64,000 nucleotides of DNA, from NCBI GenBank assembly GCA_039028895.1, contig JBCCHF010000008.1, positions 122,683 to 186,682 of the forward strand, in the 5' to 3' direction. The notes under the pieces are model-generated. The model ran no database searches and was not told where the DNA came from. It was given only the letters and a program-made list of their open reading frames with translations. The translations under genes were made by a program, and so were the position numbers. Below, one piece after another: positions 18,686-28,600 of the stretch. The number at the start of each line of letters is the position of its first letter. Positions within the stretch are counted from its first letter, which is position 1. The DNA comes from JAHDCJ01 sp039028895 (GTDB taxonomy: Bacteria > Bacteroidota > Bacteroidia > Chitinophagales > Saprospiraceae).

Positions 18686-18982
18686 GCCTGCGGCATTGTT
18701 TGACGGCTTCGCCTTACTTGCTGTCGTTCACTGCGTTCTCTTACTTTTGTCGTTCGCTTTGCTCACTTACTTTTGGCGGCTTCGCCTTCCTTGCTGTTGT
18801 TCGCTTTGCTCACTTACTTGTTGAATATGGTAATCCTCACATTTTAACTTTTAAACAAGTAAGCGAACCCCGTGAGCGCCAACAATTCTCATTTGCCGAT
18901 AACTAGTTGCTAGCCATCAAAAAAGAACAAGTAAACGACTGTAAGAAGTGGCAACAATAAGCGAACCCCGTGAGCGCCAACA
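18686..18982. repeat. Intergenic array of short hairpin repeats (locus A), head-to-head
   Basis: The 352 nt between the YceI-like and META genes hold no gene. They hold a mosaic of short units that open with CAAGTAAG (or a close variant) and enclose a small hairpin. Left of centre (18686-18820) the units read on the minus strand. Right of centre (18856-18883 and about 18956-18982) they read on the plus strand. The two CAAGTAAG heads face each other across a 35-nt spacer (18821-18855). Two hairpin types occur: 6-bp stems with tandem G.A mismatches and 3-nt loops (for example GTGAGC-AAA-GCGAAC and GCGAAC-CCC-GTGAGC), and 3-bp stems with GAA loops (GGC-GAA-GCC). The function is unknown; they may act as REP-like elements. 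Confidence 0.8.
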
Positions 18983-18987
18983 TTTCA

Positions 18988-19566
18988 TCAGAGCGGCAAC
19001 TCAGCATCCAGGCTCACCGGTACTTCATTTTTGGGACCACCACCTGTAAATCCCCAATTTTGGCGAATAATCACCCCTTCGCCTTCCACTTTGTAGGGTT
19101 TGGAGTCGGAAATCGTAAAATTCAGGGTTATTGGATTGGATATGCCTTTTAGCGTTAGTTCGGCTTCGGTAGTATAACTGCCATCAGCATTGGCTGTGGC
19201 CCCATCGATAACTACTGAAGCTTTTGGGAACATGTCGACGTAGAAATAGTCTTTTTTCTTCAAAATATTTTTCTCCAGTTCTTTGTACCCTGTTGTTGCA
19301 GAACCAGTGTAAATCAGAATCTCAGCATAGATTTTCTCTACATTTCCTTCCGGAATGCGGACTTCAGTAAATCCCCATTTGTTGAACGTAAAGACATTGG
19401 GTGAACCAGCATCACCTGTGGCAGTCAGAGTGCCCGGTGTTTCATTGCCTACAAAGGGCTTGTCAAAAATATTATCAGACTCGGATTTAGTGGTTGACTT
19501 TGTAGTACCACACTGAAAACTGATTACTGCGATCAGTACGATGAGAAGCATATTGAAGTTTTTCAT
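18988..19566 (-). CDS. YceI-like lipoprotein
   Basis: The 192-residue product has a lipoprotein signal (LLIVLIAVISFQC) and a mature YceI-type lipocalin barrel. FTFNKWGFTEVRIPEG corresponds to the first strand pair, AEILIYTGSATTGYKELEKNIL to the central region, and AELTLKGISNPITLNFTI to the diagnostic (L)TLxGxTxPV segment. YceI proteins bind isoprenoid-like or amphiphilic ligands in the periplasm. A repeat unit lies 6 nt beyond the stop codon, so the transcript probably contains the hairpin array. Confidence is good for the fold, low for the ligand. Confidence 0.75.
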   Translation of the reverse strand: MKNFNMLLIVLIAVISFQCGTTKSTTKSESDNIFDKPFVGNETPGTLTATGDAGSPNVFTFNKWGFTEVRIPEGNVEKIYAEILIYTGSATTGYKELEKNILKKKDYFYVDMFPKASVVIDGATANADGSYTTEAELTLKGISNPITLNFTISDSKPYKVEGEGVIIRQNWGFTGGGPKNEVPVSLDAELPL

Positions 19567-19863
19567 AAAAAAATGTTTTTGTTTTAAAGTAAATGGTGTT
19601 TCTAATCGTCTTCAATAAATGGGGCAGGATTTGTCCCTGGTTGGAGGTCTTGTTTCGTCACTGCGTATACAGACTTCCAATATTAATGGTAAGGAAAAGT
19701 TGAAAGGGACGGTTTTAACATAACCGCAACAAAGAAAGAGCAACATTTGAAGCTCCGATTTTGTTTCATAAGTAAATCAATCTTAAGCATTTGTTAACGG
19801 AATTTTGTAATTTTCATAGTTAAGCGGTGATAATTCTTCCCGCAATCATAAACGAATTCAACC

Positions 19864-22251
19864 ATGAAGTACATTCAACAATATAGTTATTCTGGCAATC
19901 TCACGAACACAGACCTTCCCTTTGTCGTTAAAGGCAATTTCGAAGCGATGTTCAAATATTGGGAGTCTTTAGCCAACAGTGATATTCCTGGCGAAAAAGA
20001 AAGAGGACAAGCCGTTCTTGACAGGTTAGCTAGTGCGCCTGAGCTAAGGACGTCTAACGTCGACATCAAGATTCTGGAAAAGTATGAAGAGGAAGTAAGA
20101 TTGTTATTCTCTCCAATATTCTCGCCTTTGACCACGCTGAATGAGATAAAGGCCCTGGCCATGCCTTTTGAACCGATCTTTTTTAATATGACTGAGCGCA
20201 TGTCAAACATCGTTAAAGATGCCGGGGGCGGACAGCAGGTGAAAATGCGTTTTATTAGTGAAGATCTGTTGTATATCAACGCCTGTATCTTTGTGTTAAA
20301 CTTCAAGTACGGGGCAGGCATCAACTTCAGCAAACCCGTCTTCTTTGATATTGTTAATAAAACAACTGGCGTAAACCGGCATTACAGGGCGTTTTTCAAC
20401 GCAGATTTTGCCAGCTTCAAAGCCAATCCTTCTTTCACTCCATTGACTAAGGAAGATATTGAAGAATTGAAAAACAATTTCGACAATGTAGATATCTGGA
20501 AAGAAAAAATACCGCCTGGCAGCTTTGAATATGAAGGTTTTGGCCTGATCAGCTTATTCGATGTAACCCGTGAAGAAGCCGTTTCTGCACTGAAAGTTGA
20601 CCTCTTAAAAAGGGAGGCCCTCCAATCACCCGAGATAATAGGAAGGTTGGAAGAGAATATTTCTTCGCTGTTAAACGTCTCCAACCTCAAACTTGGCTTT
20701 GCCGCTTTTGATGAAGACCGGGGTCTTCTCAAGCCGCTAGGCTTTGGTTTTTGGAACAGTATTACCTTGACGGAAAAAACTTCCCAGAAAAGTTGCGATG
20801 TTTTTTGTGAATTCTCAAATGAGCATATATTCAAGAAAAACCAACCAATTGCTATACCATCATTTGATCCGGCACAATTTAAAAATAACCCCTTGTTGGA
20901 TAAGTTGGTAGATAACAATGTCAAAAGCTATATCGCTATTCCACTGAAATACGGAGATGAAATTATTGGCGTTTTAGAACTTGGCTCAGAAATTCCCAAC
21001 ACACTCAACTCGGTCACCCTGAACATGCTCGATGAAGTGGTTCCGTTGGTCACTACAGCCATGAAACGATCGCTGGATGAGCACGAAACTCAGTTGGAGG
21101 CTATCATCCAGGAAAAGTGTACAAATATTCACCCATCAGTTTCATGGCGATTTTTTGAAGCTGCAGAAAACCTTTTGGAAAAACAACATTATTCTGACGA
21201 AAACGAATTGGAAGATATTGTCTTCCCTGATGTTTATCCGTTATTCGGCCAAACTGATATAAAAGGTTCTTCCACGGCACGAAATGAATCAATCCAGGCT
21301 GATATGGTCCACCAGTTGACCGAAGCCAAACAAGTATTGGATCTTGCCATGAGGAAAACCCCATTACCGATATACCAGGAACTCAAGTTCAGAATTTCCA
21401 AGTATATCAAAAAAATGAAAAAAGGACTTGGCGCAGGAGACGAAATTACTGTCCTCGAATTCCTGAAAAGGGAAATTTATCCTGTTTTCAACCACCTTGA
21501 ATCTCTTGGCGGTGATGCCCAGGAAGCGGTAGAAGCATATAATGCCATGCTTGACCCAGAATTGCACGTTATCTACGATAAGCGAAAAGACTATGAAGAC
21601 AGCGTGGCACAGATCAATGAGACGATGTCAAAATATATTGACAAAGCACAGGATTCAGCTCAGGAAATGTTTCCGCATTATTTTGAGAAATACAAAACTG
21701 ATGGTGTAGAACACAACATCTACATCGGTCAATCCATGGTTAGTAACCGCGATTTCAACCAAGTTTATTTACAAAATCTCAGGTTATGGCAACTCATGAT
21801 GCTTTGCGAGGTTGAAAATGAACTCCATTGGCAAAGGCCGACCCTAAAAGTGCCCTTAGGCGTCTGTTCACTCGTATTGATCCACAGTAATCCGCTGACT
21901 ATTCGTTTCCGGAAGGAAGAAAAGCAATTCGATGTCGATGGTGCCTATAACGTGCGTTACGAAATCATCAAAAAACGGATTGACAAAGCTTATATCAAAG
22001 GGACTGAAGAGCGGCTTACCCAACCCGGAAAAATCGCCATCGTCTATTCTCAGGAGCGTGAAGCACGTGAGTATCGTCGCTATCTTGAATACCTCCGTTC
22101 CATCAACTACATCGGTCCTGAAATTGAAGATCTTGACCTGAACGATATGCAAGGCGTTACCGGTATGAAAGCATTGCGCGTAAGCGTTGTTTTCAGTAAA
22201 AAGGTGAAAGGGATTAAAGCGAGTAAGGCGGTTGAATTAGTTAAGAGTTAA
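19864..22251 (+). CDS. GAF-domain protein conserved in Bacteroidota, unknown function
   Basis: This is a 795-residue soluble protein. Residues of about 258-400 resemble a GAF sensor domain (VSNLKLGFAAFDEDRGLLKPLGF, then SYIAIPLKYGDEIIGVLELGSE). A long mixed N-terminal part precedes it. The second half has PLFGQTDIKGSSTARNESIQADM and a predicted helical stretch with a conserved-looking YNIYIGQS-like motif (HNIYIGQSMV). No histidine kinase, GGDEF, phosphodiesterase or DNA-binding module is seen, so it is probably a ligand-sensing scaffold. It is monocistronic, divergent from the YceI-like gene with a 297-nt promoter region, and its 3' end faces repeat locus B. Confidence 0.65.
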   Translation: MKYIQQYSYSGNLTNTDLPFVVKGNFEAMFKYWESLANSDIPGEKERGQAVLDRLASAPELRTSNVDIKILEKYEEEVRLLFSPIFSPLTTLNEIKALAMPFEPIFFNMTERMSNIVKDAGGGQQVKMRFISEDLLYINACIFVLNFKYGAGINFSKPVFFDIVNKTTGVNRHYRAFFNADFASFKANPSFTPLTKEDIEELKNNFDNVDIWKEKIPPGSFEYEGFGLISLFDVTREEAVSALKVDLLKREALQSPEIIGRLEENISSLLNVSNLKLGFAAFDEDRGLLKPLGFGFWNSITLTEKTSQKSCDVFCEFSNEHIFKKNQPIAIPSFDPAQFKNNPLLDKLVDNNVKSYIAIPLKYGDEIIGVLELGSEIPNTLNSVTLNMLDEVVPLVTTAMKRSLDEHETQLEAIIQEKCTNIHPSVSWRFFEAAENLLEKQHYSDENELEDIVFPDVYPLFGQTDIKGSSTARNESIQADMVHQLTEAKQVLDLAMRKTPLPIYQELKFRISKYIKKMKKGLGAGDEITVLEFLKREIYPVFNHLESLGGDAQEAVEAYNAMLDPELHVIYDKRKDYEDSVAQINETMSKYIDKAQDSAQEMFPHYFEKYKTDGVEHNIYIGQSMVSNRDFNQVYLQNLRLWQLMMLCEVENELHWQRPTLKVPLGVCSLVLIHSNPLTIRFRKEEKQFDVDGAYNVRYEIIKKRIDKAYIKGTEERLTQPGKIAIVYSQEREAREYRRYLEYLRSINYIGPEIEDLDLNDMQGVTGMKALRVSVVFSKKVKGIKASKAVELVKS

Positions 22252-22275
22252 TTCGTTATTGGAGGAATAGGATTG

Positions 22276-22679
22276 TTGTCGCTCACTGTGCTCGCTTACT
22301 TGTTTTCTTGCACATTTGGTAAGTAGATCTTAGGAAATTGGAACCATTGTCGCTCCTTGCAGTCGCTTACTTGTTCTTTGTTGAAGAATAGAAACTAGTT
22401 TCTGGAATATTTGAATTGTTGTCGCTCACCATGTTCGCTTACTTGTTTAAAATTCAATCATAAGTTCTAAGGAATTTCAGCAAGTAAGTGGGCAAAGCGA
22501 ACGATAGCAAGAAAGCCGAAGGCATCAACAATAGAGGCGAAGCCGATAAACAAAGCCGAAGGCGTCAACAAGTAAGGCGAAGCCGTCATAAGTAAGTGAA
22601 CAGAGTGAACGCCAACAAGTAAGCCGAAGGCAACAAATGTAAGTGAGCGAAGCGAACGACAAAAGAAAGCCGAAGGCGA
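22276..22679. repeat. Intergenic array of short hairpin repeats (locus B), head-to-head
   Basis: The 428 nt between the convergent GAF-protein and PfkB genes contain no gene but repeat the organisation of locus A. Three 27-nt units read on the minus strand, at 22276-22302, 22347-22373 and 22419-22445 (period 71-72 nt). After a 35-nt spacer (22446-22480), a dense plus-strand run of about nine units fills 22481-22679 up to the PfkB stop codon. Stems covary: GCGAAC-ATG-GTGAGC, GCGACT-GCA-AGGAGC, GTGAAC-AGA-GTGAAC and GTGAGC-GAA-GCGAAC all keep the tandem G.A/A.G step. Units of the type GCC-GAA-GGC and GGC-GAA-GCC alternate with them. Confidence 0.8.
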
Positions 22680-23615
22680 CTAACCAAAATCCTCGCCAAA
22701 ACGAATATCGAAGGCGGTGAGATCGACGAATTTTTCGATCCTTGTTTCGATATCTTTTAATGAAAGGTTTTTGAGTTGGCCCAATCCGAATTTTTCTACT
22801 GTAAAGGAAGCCATAGCGGAACCGTAGACGACGGCGCGTTTCATATTTTCTAACGAAAGGTCGTTAGTGCGGGCCAAGTAACCGAGGAAACCGCCGGCAA
22901 ATGTATCGCCAGCACCTGTTGGGTCAACAACTTCTTCTAGCGGCATCGCCGGGACGTAGAAAGTCTCTTCACCGTGGAAAAGCAATGCGCCATGCTCTCC
23001 TTTCTTGATGACCAGGTATTTTGGACCAAGTGCTCTGATTTTGCGAGCTGCTTTTACAAGAGAGTGCTCGCCTGACATTTGGCGGGCCTCTTCATCGTTG
23101 ATGGTGAGTACGTCGATATGTTTAAGCACTTCCATAAGATCGTCCCAGGCGGTATCCATCCAGTAGTTCATGGTGTCCATGACGAAAAGTCTTGGTTTGT
23201 CAGACATTTGCTGGATGACCTGCATCTGAATGGCGGGAGTGAGATTACCTAGCATCACGTATTGGCTGTCTTTGTAACTTTCAGGAAGTACCGGATTAAA
23301 ATCAGCCAAAACATTTAATTCTGTAGCCAATGTATCACGACCATTCAGGTCGTCGTGGTATTTTCCAGCCCAATAGAAAGACTTTTCCCCTTCTTTGATC
23401 TGGACGCCATCCATGTTAACGCCGCGTTCACGCAGGGCATCCATTTCTGCCGCAGGAAAATCATCACCTACAACGGAAACGATGCGTTGATGTTCCAAGA
23501 AGTAAGAGGCGGCCCAGCAGATATAGGTACCTGCTCCGCCAATTATCATTTCGGCTTTTCCAAATGGGGTTTCAAGATCATCGAAGGCCATTGTGCCGAT
23601 TACCAGTAAACTCAT
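22680..23615 (-). CDS. PfkB-family carbohydrate/nucleoside kinase
   Basis: This 311-residue ribokinase-fold kinase has an N-terminal GGAGTYICWAASYF substrate strand, the TINDEEARQMSG segment, and the anion hole with catalytic Asp in DPTGAGDTFAGGF (about residues 230-243). PfkB kinases phosphorylate sugars or nucleosides; this variant lacks features that would single out ribokinase, fructokinase or adenosine kinase. The stop codon directly abuts the last unit of repeat locus B, so the mRNA probably ends in the array. No neighbouring pathway genes help with the substrate. Confidence 0.8.
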   Translation of the reverse strand: MSLLVIGTMAFDDLETPFGKAEMIIGGAGTYICWAASYFLEHQRIVSVVGDDFPAAEMDALRERGVNMDGVQIKEGEKSFYWAGKYHDDLNGRDTLATELNVLADFNPVLPESYKDSQYVMLGNLTPAIQMQVIQQMSDKPRLFVMDTMNYWMDTAWDDLMEVLKHIDVLTINDEEARQMSGEHSLVKAARKIRALGPKYLVIKKGEHGALLFHGEETFYVPAMPLEEVVDPTGAGDTFAGGFLGYLARTNDLSLENMKRAVVYGSAMASFTVEKFGLGQLKNLSLKDIETRIEKFVDLTAFDIRFGEDFG

Positions 23616-23755
23616 AAGATGCGTTGGTTTAACGAAAGATGTTCGAAAACGATTATTAGTCCGGTTACTACTCTAATTTTTATGCTTAATGCGCCTTTTA
23701 AATCCGGGCGGTTTAATCAAATTTCAAACTAGCTCAAAAAAATTTGCCACAAAGA

Positions 23756-23786
23756 TTGCACAATTCTTTTTGTTCCCCTAAATTTG
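23756..23786 (+). promoter_or_regulatory. Promoter of the tRNA-Asn gene
   Basis: TTG at 23756-23758, a 20-nt spacer and TAAATTTG at 23779-23786 match the Bacteroidota TTG / TAnnTTTG promoter. The tRNA begins about 96 nt downstream and is the only plus-strand gene here. Confidence 0.5.
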
Positions 23787-23882
23787 CGTCCGCTGTTTTA
23801 CAAAAAAGTTTGTGTTTCAAGCGTCAAAATGAAACTATTATTAGACCTTAGTCGTTTGTTTGAATGACTTTTGTCGCAACCC

Positions 23883-23956
23883 GCCTCCATAGCTCAGCTG
23901 GTTAGAGCGCCGGACTGTTAATCCGTAGGTCCTAGGTTCAAGTCCTAGTGGGGGCG
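23883..23956 (+). tRNA. tRNA-Asn (anticodon GTT)
   Basis: A complete 74-nt cloverleaf. The acceptor arms GCCTCCA (23883-23889) and TGGGGGC (23949-23955) pair with one G.T, and G73 follows. The D arm is GCTC...GAGC, the anticodon loop CTGTTAA is closed by a CCGGA/TCCGT-type stem, and the T arm is CTAGG-TTCAAGT-CCTAG. The anticodon GTT reads Asn codons. CCA is not encoded. No integrase or duplicated tRNA end is seen beside it. Confidence 0.95.
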
Positions 23957-23961
23957 CTGAG

Positions 23962-24006
23962 AAAAAAAGCCTTGTCAGAAAATCTGATAAGGCTTTTTTG
24001 TTTTTT
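23962..24006. terminator. Bidirectional rho-independent terminator (tRNA-Asn / pfaD)
   Basis: An 11-bp stem (23969-23979 with 23983-23993, one G.T) closes an AAA loop and is flanked by an A-run on the left and a T-run on the right. It can end the tRNA transcript rightward and the PUFA operon, whose last gene stops at 24019, leftward. Confidence 0.9.
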
Positions 24007-24018
24007 CCTCTCCTAAAC

Positions 24019-25641
24019 TCATCCAACAACCACCTCTCTCTCCAAAGGCACAAACTGCTGCAATTCAATAGGCACCATCACCCCTTGCATCTTCAAGCCC
24101 TGTATCCTATAAAAATAAGCTGCCCCTGTCATGATCTGCTCGGCGACATCTGTAACTGTTCTGTTTTGATAATGCTCGAGATAGGTACCTTTTACCCAGT
24201 CGTTGAATGCGCCCATGGCTGGTCCGCACCAGATTTGGTAGTCGGCGGTTCGGTCAGGGGTGCCGGCGTTGGCCCAGTTGGAGGACAAGCCCAGGTACCA
24301 ACGGAAGATTAAGGCCATTTTGCGATGGGGGTTGTCCTTGGCTCTTTCAATTTGCTGAGGATCTCTGCTTTCGAAGAATTCGACGCAGGCCTGCCATATC
24401 TCTTCCAGGGGTTTGCGGAAAATTTGGGTTTCCAGTTTTTGGCGCTCGTCGGTAGGGATTTCGTCAATGGACTTGTAGTTTTTGTAGTATTCGTAAAGCT
24501 TTTTGGCTCGGGGGCCGAAAAGAGTGCCGCGTTTCAATACCTGCAATTCCACACCCATTTCAAACATATCTGAAGCCGGTGCTTTCATGACATCGGTTGA
24601 AGAAACGGTTTGTAATAATTTACGAACATGCTCTGATGTTCCCGCTTCAACGCAGGCCTGGTTGACCGAACCGGTAACGACGTAAGCTGCGCCCATCATA
24701 AATGCAGCCAGGGCTGAGGCTGGAGTCGAAATCCCGCCAGCTGCGCCAATCCGGATCTTTTGATCAAACTGGTATTTTTCCTGCATTTCATCGCGTAACT
24801 GGATGATGATCGGCAATAAGGCCACCAGAGGTCGGTTATCGGTGTGTCCTCCTGAGTCCGCTTCTACGGTTATGTCGTCGCACATTGGGGTTTTGGCGGC
24901 CAACTTGGCTTGTAATGGCGTTATCTTTCCTTTTGCCAATAAACTGTCGAGAAATTTTTGTGGGGCGGTCTGCATGAACTGCGCGGCAACTTCTTTTCTT
25001 GATACTTTCGCGATTACCCTGTTGTTGATCTGTACATTGCCGTCCGCATCCTGGCTGAGCCCTGCCACTCTATAGTGGACAATATGTTCGGTCAATGCCA
25101 AAAAGGCGGATGCCTCAACGACATGAACACCTTTTTCAAGGAATAATTCGACTGCTCCGGACTCGAGTGCTTCTTCGACCGGACTATGAATCAGGTTAAA
25201 CGCATAGGTTTGAGTTGGCAATGCGCCTTGAATTCGTTCAATCGCCTGCAATACCCGTGAAGGGACTAGTCCAGCCGCTCCAAACGACCCCAGCAAATTC
25301 GCTTTTCCTATAGCAATTACCAACTCTTCGGAGGCAATACCATTGGCCATTGCGCCAGTTTTGTAATTGTATTTCAGGTTATAATCCTTACGGAAAGTTG
25401 GATCTCCTAATTGGTCCGCAGACACCGGACTGGCAATAGCCAAAACCTGGAGTCCACGCCCTTCTGAGACTAATTCTCCTGTATTGCTTACGCCAATTCT
25501 TCCCCGAAAATCTTTCATCACATAACAAGGCCTATCCGTTTGAAGCAATTTTTGATGGATGCTTTCCTGGTCAAAAACAATATCACGGGGAGAACCTTTC
25601 CAAAAAAGATGCTGTGGTGTGCCATTATATTTCATGTTCAT
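24019..25641 (-). CDS. pfaD: PfaD family enoyl reductase of PUFA synthase
   Basis: This 540-residue flavoprotein is of the nitronate-monooxygenase-like TIM-barrel type that supplies enoyl reduction in polyunsaturated fatty acid synthases. Typical PfaD features are DIVFDQESIHQKLLQTDRPCYVMKD at the start, ITVEADSGGHTDNRPL at the FMN site, RIGAAGGISTPASALAAFMMGAAYVVTGSVNQ as the phosphate-binding barrel strands, and a C-terminal region with LSSNWANAGTPDRTADYQIWCGPAMGAFNDW. The length matches PfaD. It is the last gene of the operon, 23 nt after the PfaC-type gene, and ends just before the bidirectional terminator. It would reduce enoyl-ACP intermediates in trans. Confidence 0.92.
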   Translation of the reverse strand: MNMKYNGTPQHLFWKGSPRDIVFDQESIHQKLLQTDRPCYVMKDFRGRIGVSNTGELVSEGRGLQVLAIASPVSADQLGDPTFRKDYNLKYNYKTGAMANGIASEELVIAIGKANLLGSFGAAGLVPSRVLQAIERIQGALPTQTYAFNLIHSPVEEALESGAVELFLEKGVHVVEASAFLALTEHIVHYRVAGLSQDADGNVQINNRVIAKVSRKEVAAQFMQTAPQKFLDSLLAKGKITPLQAKLAAKTPMCDDITVEADSGGHTDNRPLVALLPIIIQLRDEMQEKYQFDQKIRIGAAGGISTPASALAAFMMGAAYVVTGSVNQACVEAGTSEHVRKLLQTVSSTDVMKAPASDMFEMGVELQVLKRGTLFGPRAKKLYEYYKNYKSIDEIPTDERQKLETQIFRKPLEEIWQACVEFFESRDPQQIERAKDNPHRKMALIFRWYLGLSSNWANAGTPDRTADYQIWCGPAMGAFNDWVKGTYLEHYQNRTVTDVAEQIMTGAAYFYRIQGLKMQGVMVPIELQQFVPLEREVVVG

Positions 25642-25664
25642 TTTTTTAACTGTCGATCTGAATA

Positions 25665-28600
25665 TTATTCTGCTTCCTCAATGCCAAGGGCCAAATCAGT
25701 TACCTGGTAAATCCGCATTTTCTCATTCCAGAGATAGGCGTCGCCGATAATGGCCAATTGGTCCCCTCTTTTTTCGATGGCTTTTATATGCACTTCGAGG
25801 TGCATTTCTTTGACATTCAGCAGAATCTGTCCGCGGTACTTCCAAACTGTCTGGTGATTTGCCAACTGAACGAACCTGGGCGATTTGAAATCCTTGGCCA
25901 AATCCTGTTGTAGTGCGAATACCTGCATGGCCTGCAATATCGCTTCAACGCCCAAAGAGCCCGGCATAACCGGATCCTGGTAGAAATGACAAGTGAAATA
26001 CCAGTCATAAGTTTTCACAAATTTGGTGGCATGGATATACCCTTTATTGTACTCACCTTTACCTTTTGCGATAATTAGTTTATCCAGCAAATTCAATTGA
26101 TCGCCTGCCAGACGATAATGAGGCTTGGTTTCAGGCGCTTTGTACAATTTCATTTTCCCGTAAAGGGAGTCCAATTTGATCTGCATATAGTCCTGCGTCG
26201 TCAATTGCTCGCGCTCAAACCAGGGAGCAACTTCATCGCCTTTGTCGAGGCCAACCTGTGAAGCCAGGGCATCACCAGGGAAGAACCCGAACGACGACTT
26301 GCCCTTGTAGAAAACATGACCGTCAATAGACAACTCGAAAGTATAGTTTTGCAGGATAGTGCCGCCAAGTGCTATGGACGAAACAAGGACTGCATGATTC
26401 GTTATGGTCTTCCCTCTGAAATCTGTGCCTTCCGGCAAATCGAACATTTCGCCATCGCCATCAAGATTTCGGAAGTACAGGTTTTTGTCTGCAAATTGAA
26501 GGGTACTGCCGAGGTATGCGCCTAATAAACCACAAGGTTGCAAAGCAATTTCCATCAACACGGAATAAGGCATTGTGTTATGAGAATTTTGTTCGTAATA
26601 CCAGGCCGTTTCAGGCACATCGTATTCAGCGTGGATAGTGGAAGGTTTAGAAAAATCTCCACGTTTGCCGTCAACACTTATGATCCTTGAAATCAGTTGC
26701 AGGTCGGTATTTGGCTGACGCGAAACAGTTCTTCCATCGTAAACCGAGAAATCAGGACCAAAACATTTTGAAAGATCGTCTAACGCAAAGGTGGTAATGG
26801 CTTCTTCATTCATTAAAGCACCTTCCGAGCGAGGAGAAACTTCGATCCCTTTTGTTGTTTCAAGGTATCGTGGATTCGTTTTTTCACGGAGCTGAAGGCC
26901 TAAATTCTCGAAATGTACGGTCACCACGCCATCAGAAATAATTTCAAGATCACCGATGACATAAGGATTTGGGATTAATCCGATTTCCTTGATCTCCAGT
27001 TTATAAACCAGCTTGGAGTCTTTTGGCGTAACCTGTTTGCGACAACGCACTTTTTGCGGCAGATCGAATATCGGCTGATACCGCGCATCTTTTGTAAGGC
27101 GCTGTAAACCAAGCATCAACATAAAGAAACGCAATAGATTCCCACCGCCTTCAGCCTGCAACGAACCGGCTAACACCTCATCATCACGGAAATGGCAAGG
27201 GAAATACCAGTCATCAGGATGAAGGTCTTTCTCTGCAACAATATATCCAAGCCCATAGACTCCGCCCGTTAGATCAACTGATGTGATGCGATCAATCATC
27301 AGGATTTTTTCAGGAGGTAGGCATAAAGAAGGATTGCGGCCATTCGCGAAATAGGATTCGTCATCAAAGCATTTCTCGATATCTCCATTGATGAGATGCT
27401 GCAGGTCTTCTTTTGAGAATGTCGTTTTTTTCGTGTTCAATAGTGGCGTGAAATGCTTCTTTTTGGCATTTTCTCTTGCCTCAATCTCGCTATTGGTGTA
27501 AACTACGCCTGCGCCTTCGTCCAATTGGTCATCAGAGAAAAATCCTGCGCAGCCGCCGTCCATTTTTAGCACAAGACGATCCTGGACATAACAACGGTAG
27601 CTGAAAAAGAACAACAGATTTTCGCCATTCCTGACAAAGGAATTAATCGAAATATCGTAACGAAGCGTCTGGCCTTCAAAAGGCAGATCGTCTACAAAAG
27701 TCAGAGTGCAATCAAGCAGGCGATACACCAATTCTCCTTTATTCTGGAAATCGATACCCAGATAGGAGATGAGCAGCAAATCACATTGTCCCGATTCGAC
27801 GGATACAGCCCATGGAATTTGTCGGTCGGTTGTGAACCACGCATCGTATGGAATATCATACTCCGTTTGCATGGTGGATGGTTTGTATTCACCCATTTTT
27901 GCATTAAGTCCGGTAACCCGGCTTACGAGCAAATATGGATACATTGGCAACATCACTCTTCGACGGTAGGTGTCAATGATCGCGTATTCTTCCCCAAATA
28001 CATTGGCAATTTTGCCAGTTGCAAACTCCTCTAAATCTTCTTGAGAGAAAATGATTTCCTTGCCTTCAAACTGCTCGCCGGACTCATAATTTTGCAAGCG
28101 CAACCCATTTTCTCCCAGCTCATTGCGAGAAATATTAATGGTTCCGGTTTTTTCTATCGTATTCGATTTCATTACGGTGGTTAGGTTTTCTGATTTTGTA
28201 TTTTTTGGGAAAGACCCAGTATCTAGGCCTGTCAAAACTGGTTGCTCAACAACAGGAAACTCGCTTATTGATGACGTAGCTTCGGCCATCGCCAGTTCTT
28301 TTTTTACCTGTCTTTTCTGGACATTTTCGAATTTCTTGAACGATGCCTCATTTACGATGGTATCAAAGATTGAAGCTCCACCAGGGATGATCTTTTTCAG
28401 GAATTTAGCCCGCTGCTCTTTTTCTTCGGACGAAGCATAAAGCAGGGACAGATCGATTGAAACCTGGTGACTGGTCAGTTGAGCCAGCAATTCCACCAAA
28501 GACTGGATATCTGATTTTCCCTTGTTGTTGATGCTGGTGGCTAAATGGTCCCTGTATTTAAGGATCGTTTTGATCCAATTGGTACAGGTCGCATTTGCGC

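Noticed and set aside
22276..22679. CRISPR array
   Set aside because: Units are degenerate, change strand in the middle, and the intervening sequences are similar to one another rather than unique. No cas gene is in the window.
23883..24019. tRNA-Asn as an integration site for the right-hand genes
   Set aside because: No integrase gene or duplicated tRNA 3' end is visible, and the PUFA operon separates the tRNA from the accessory region.
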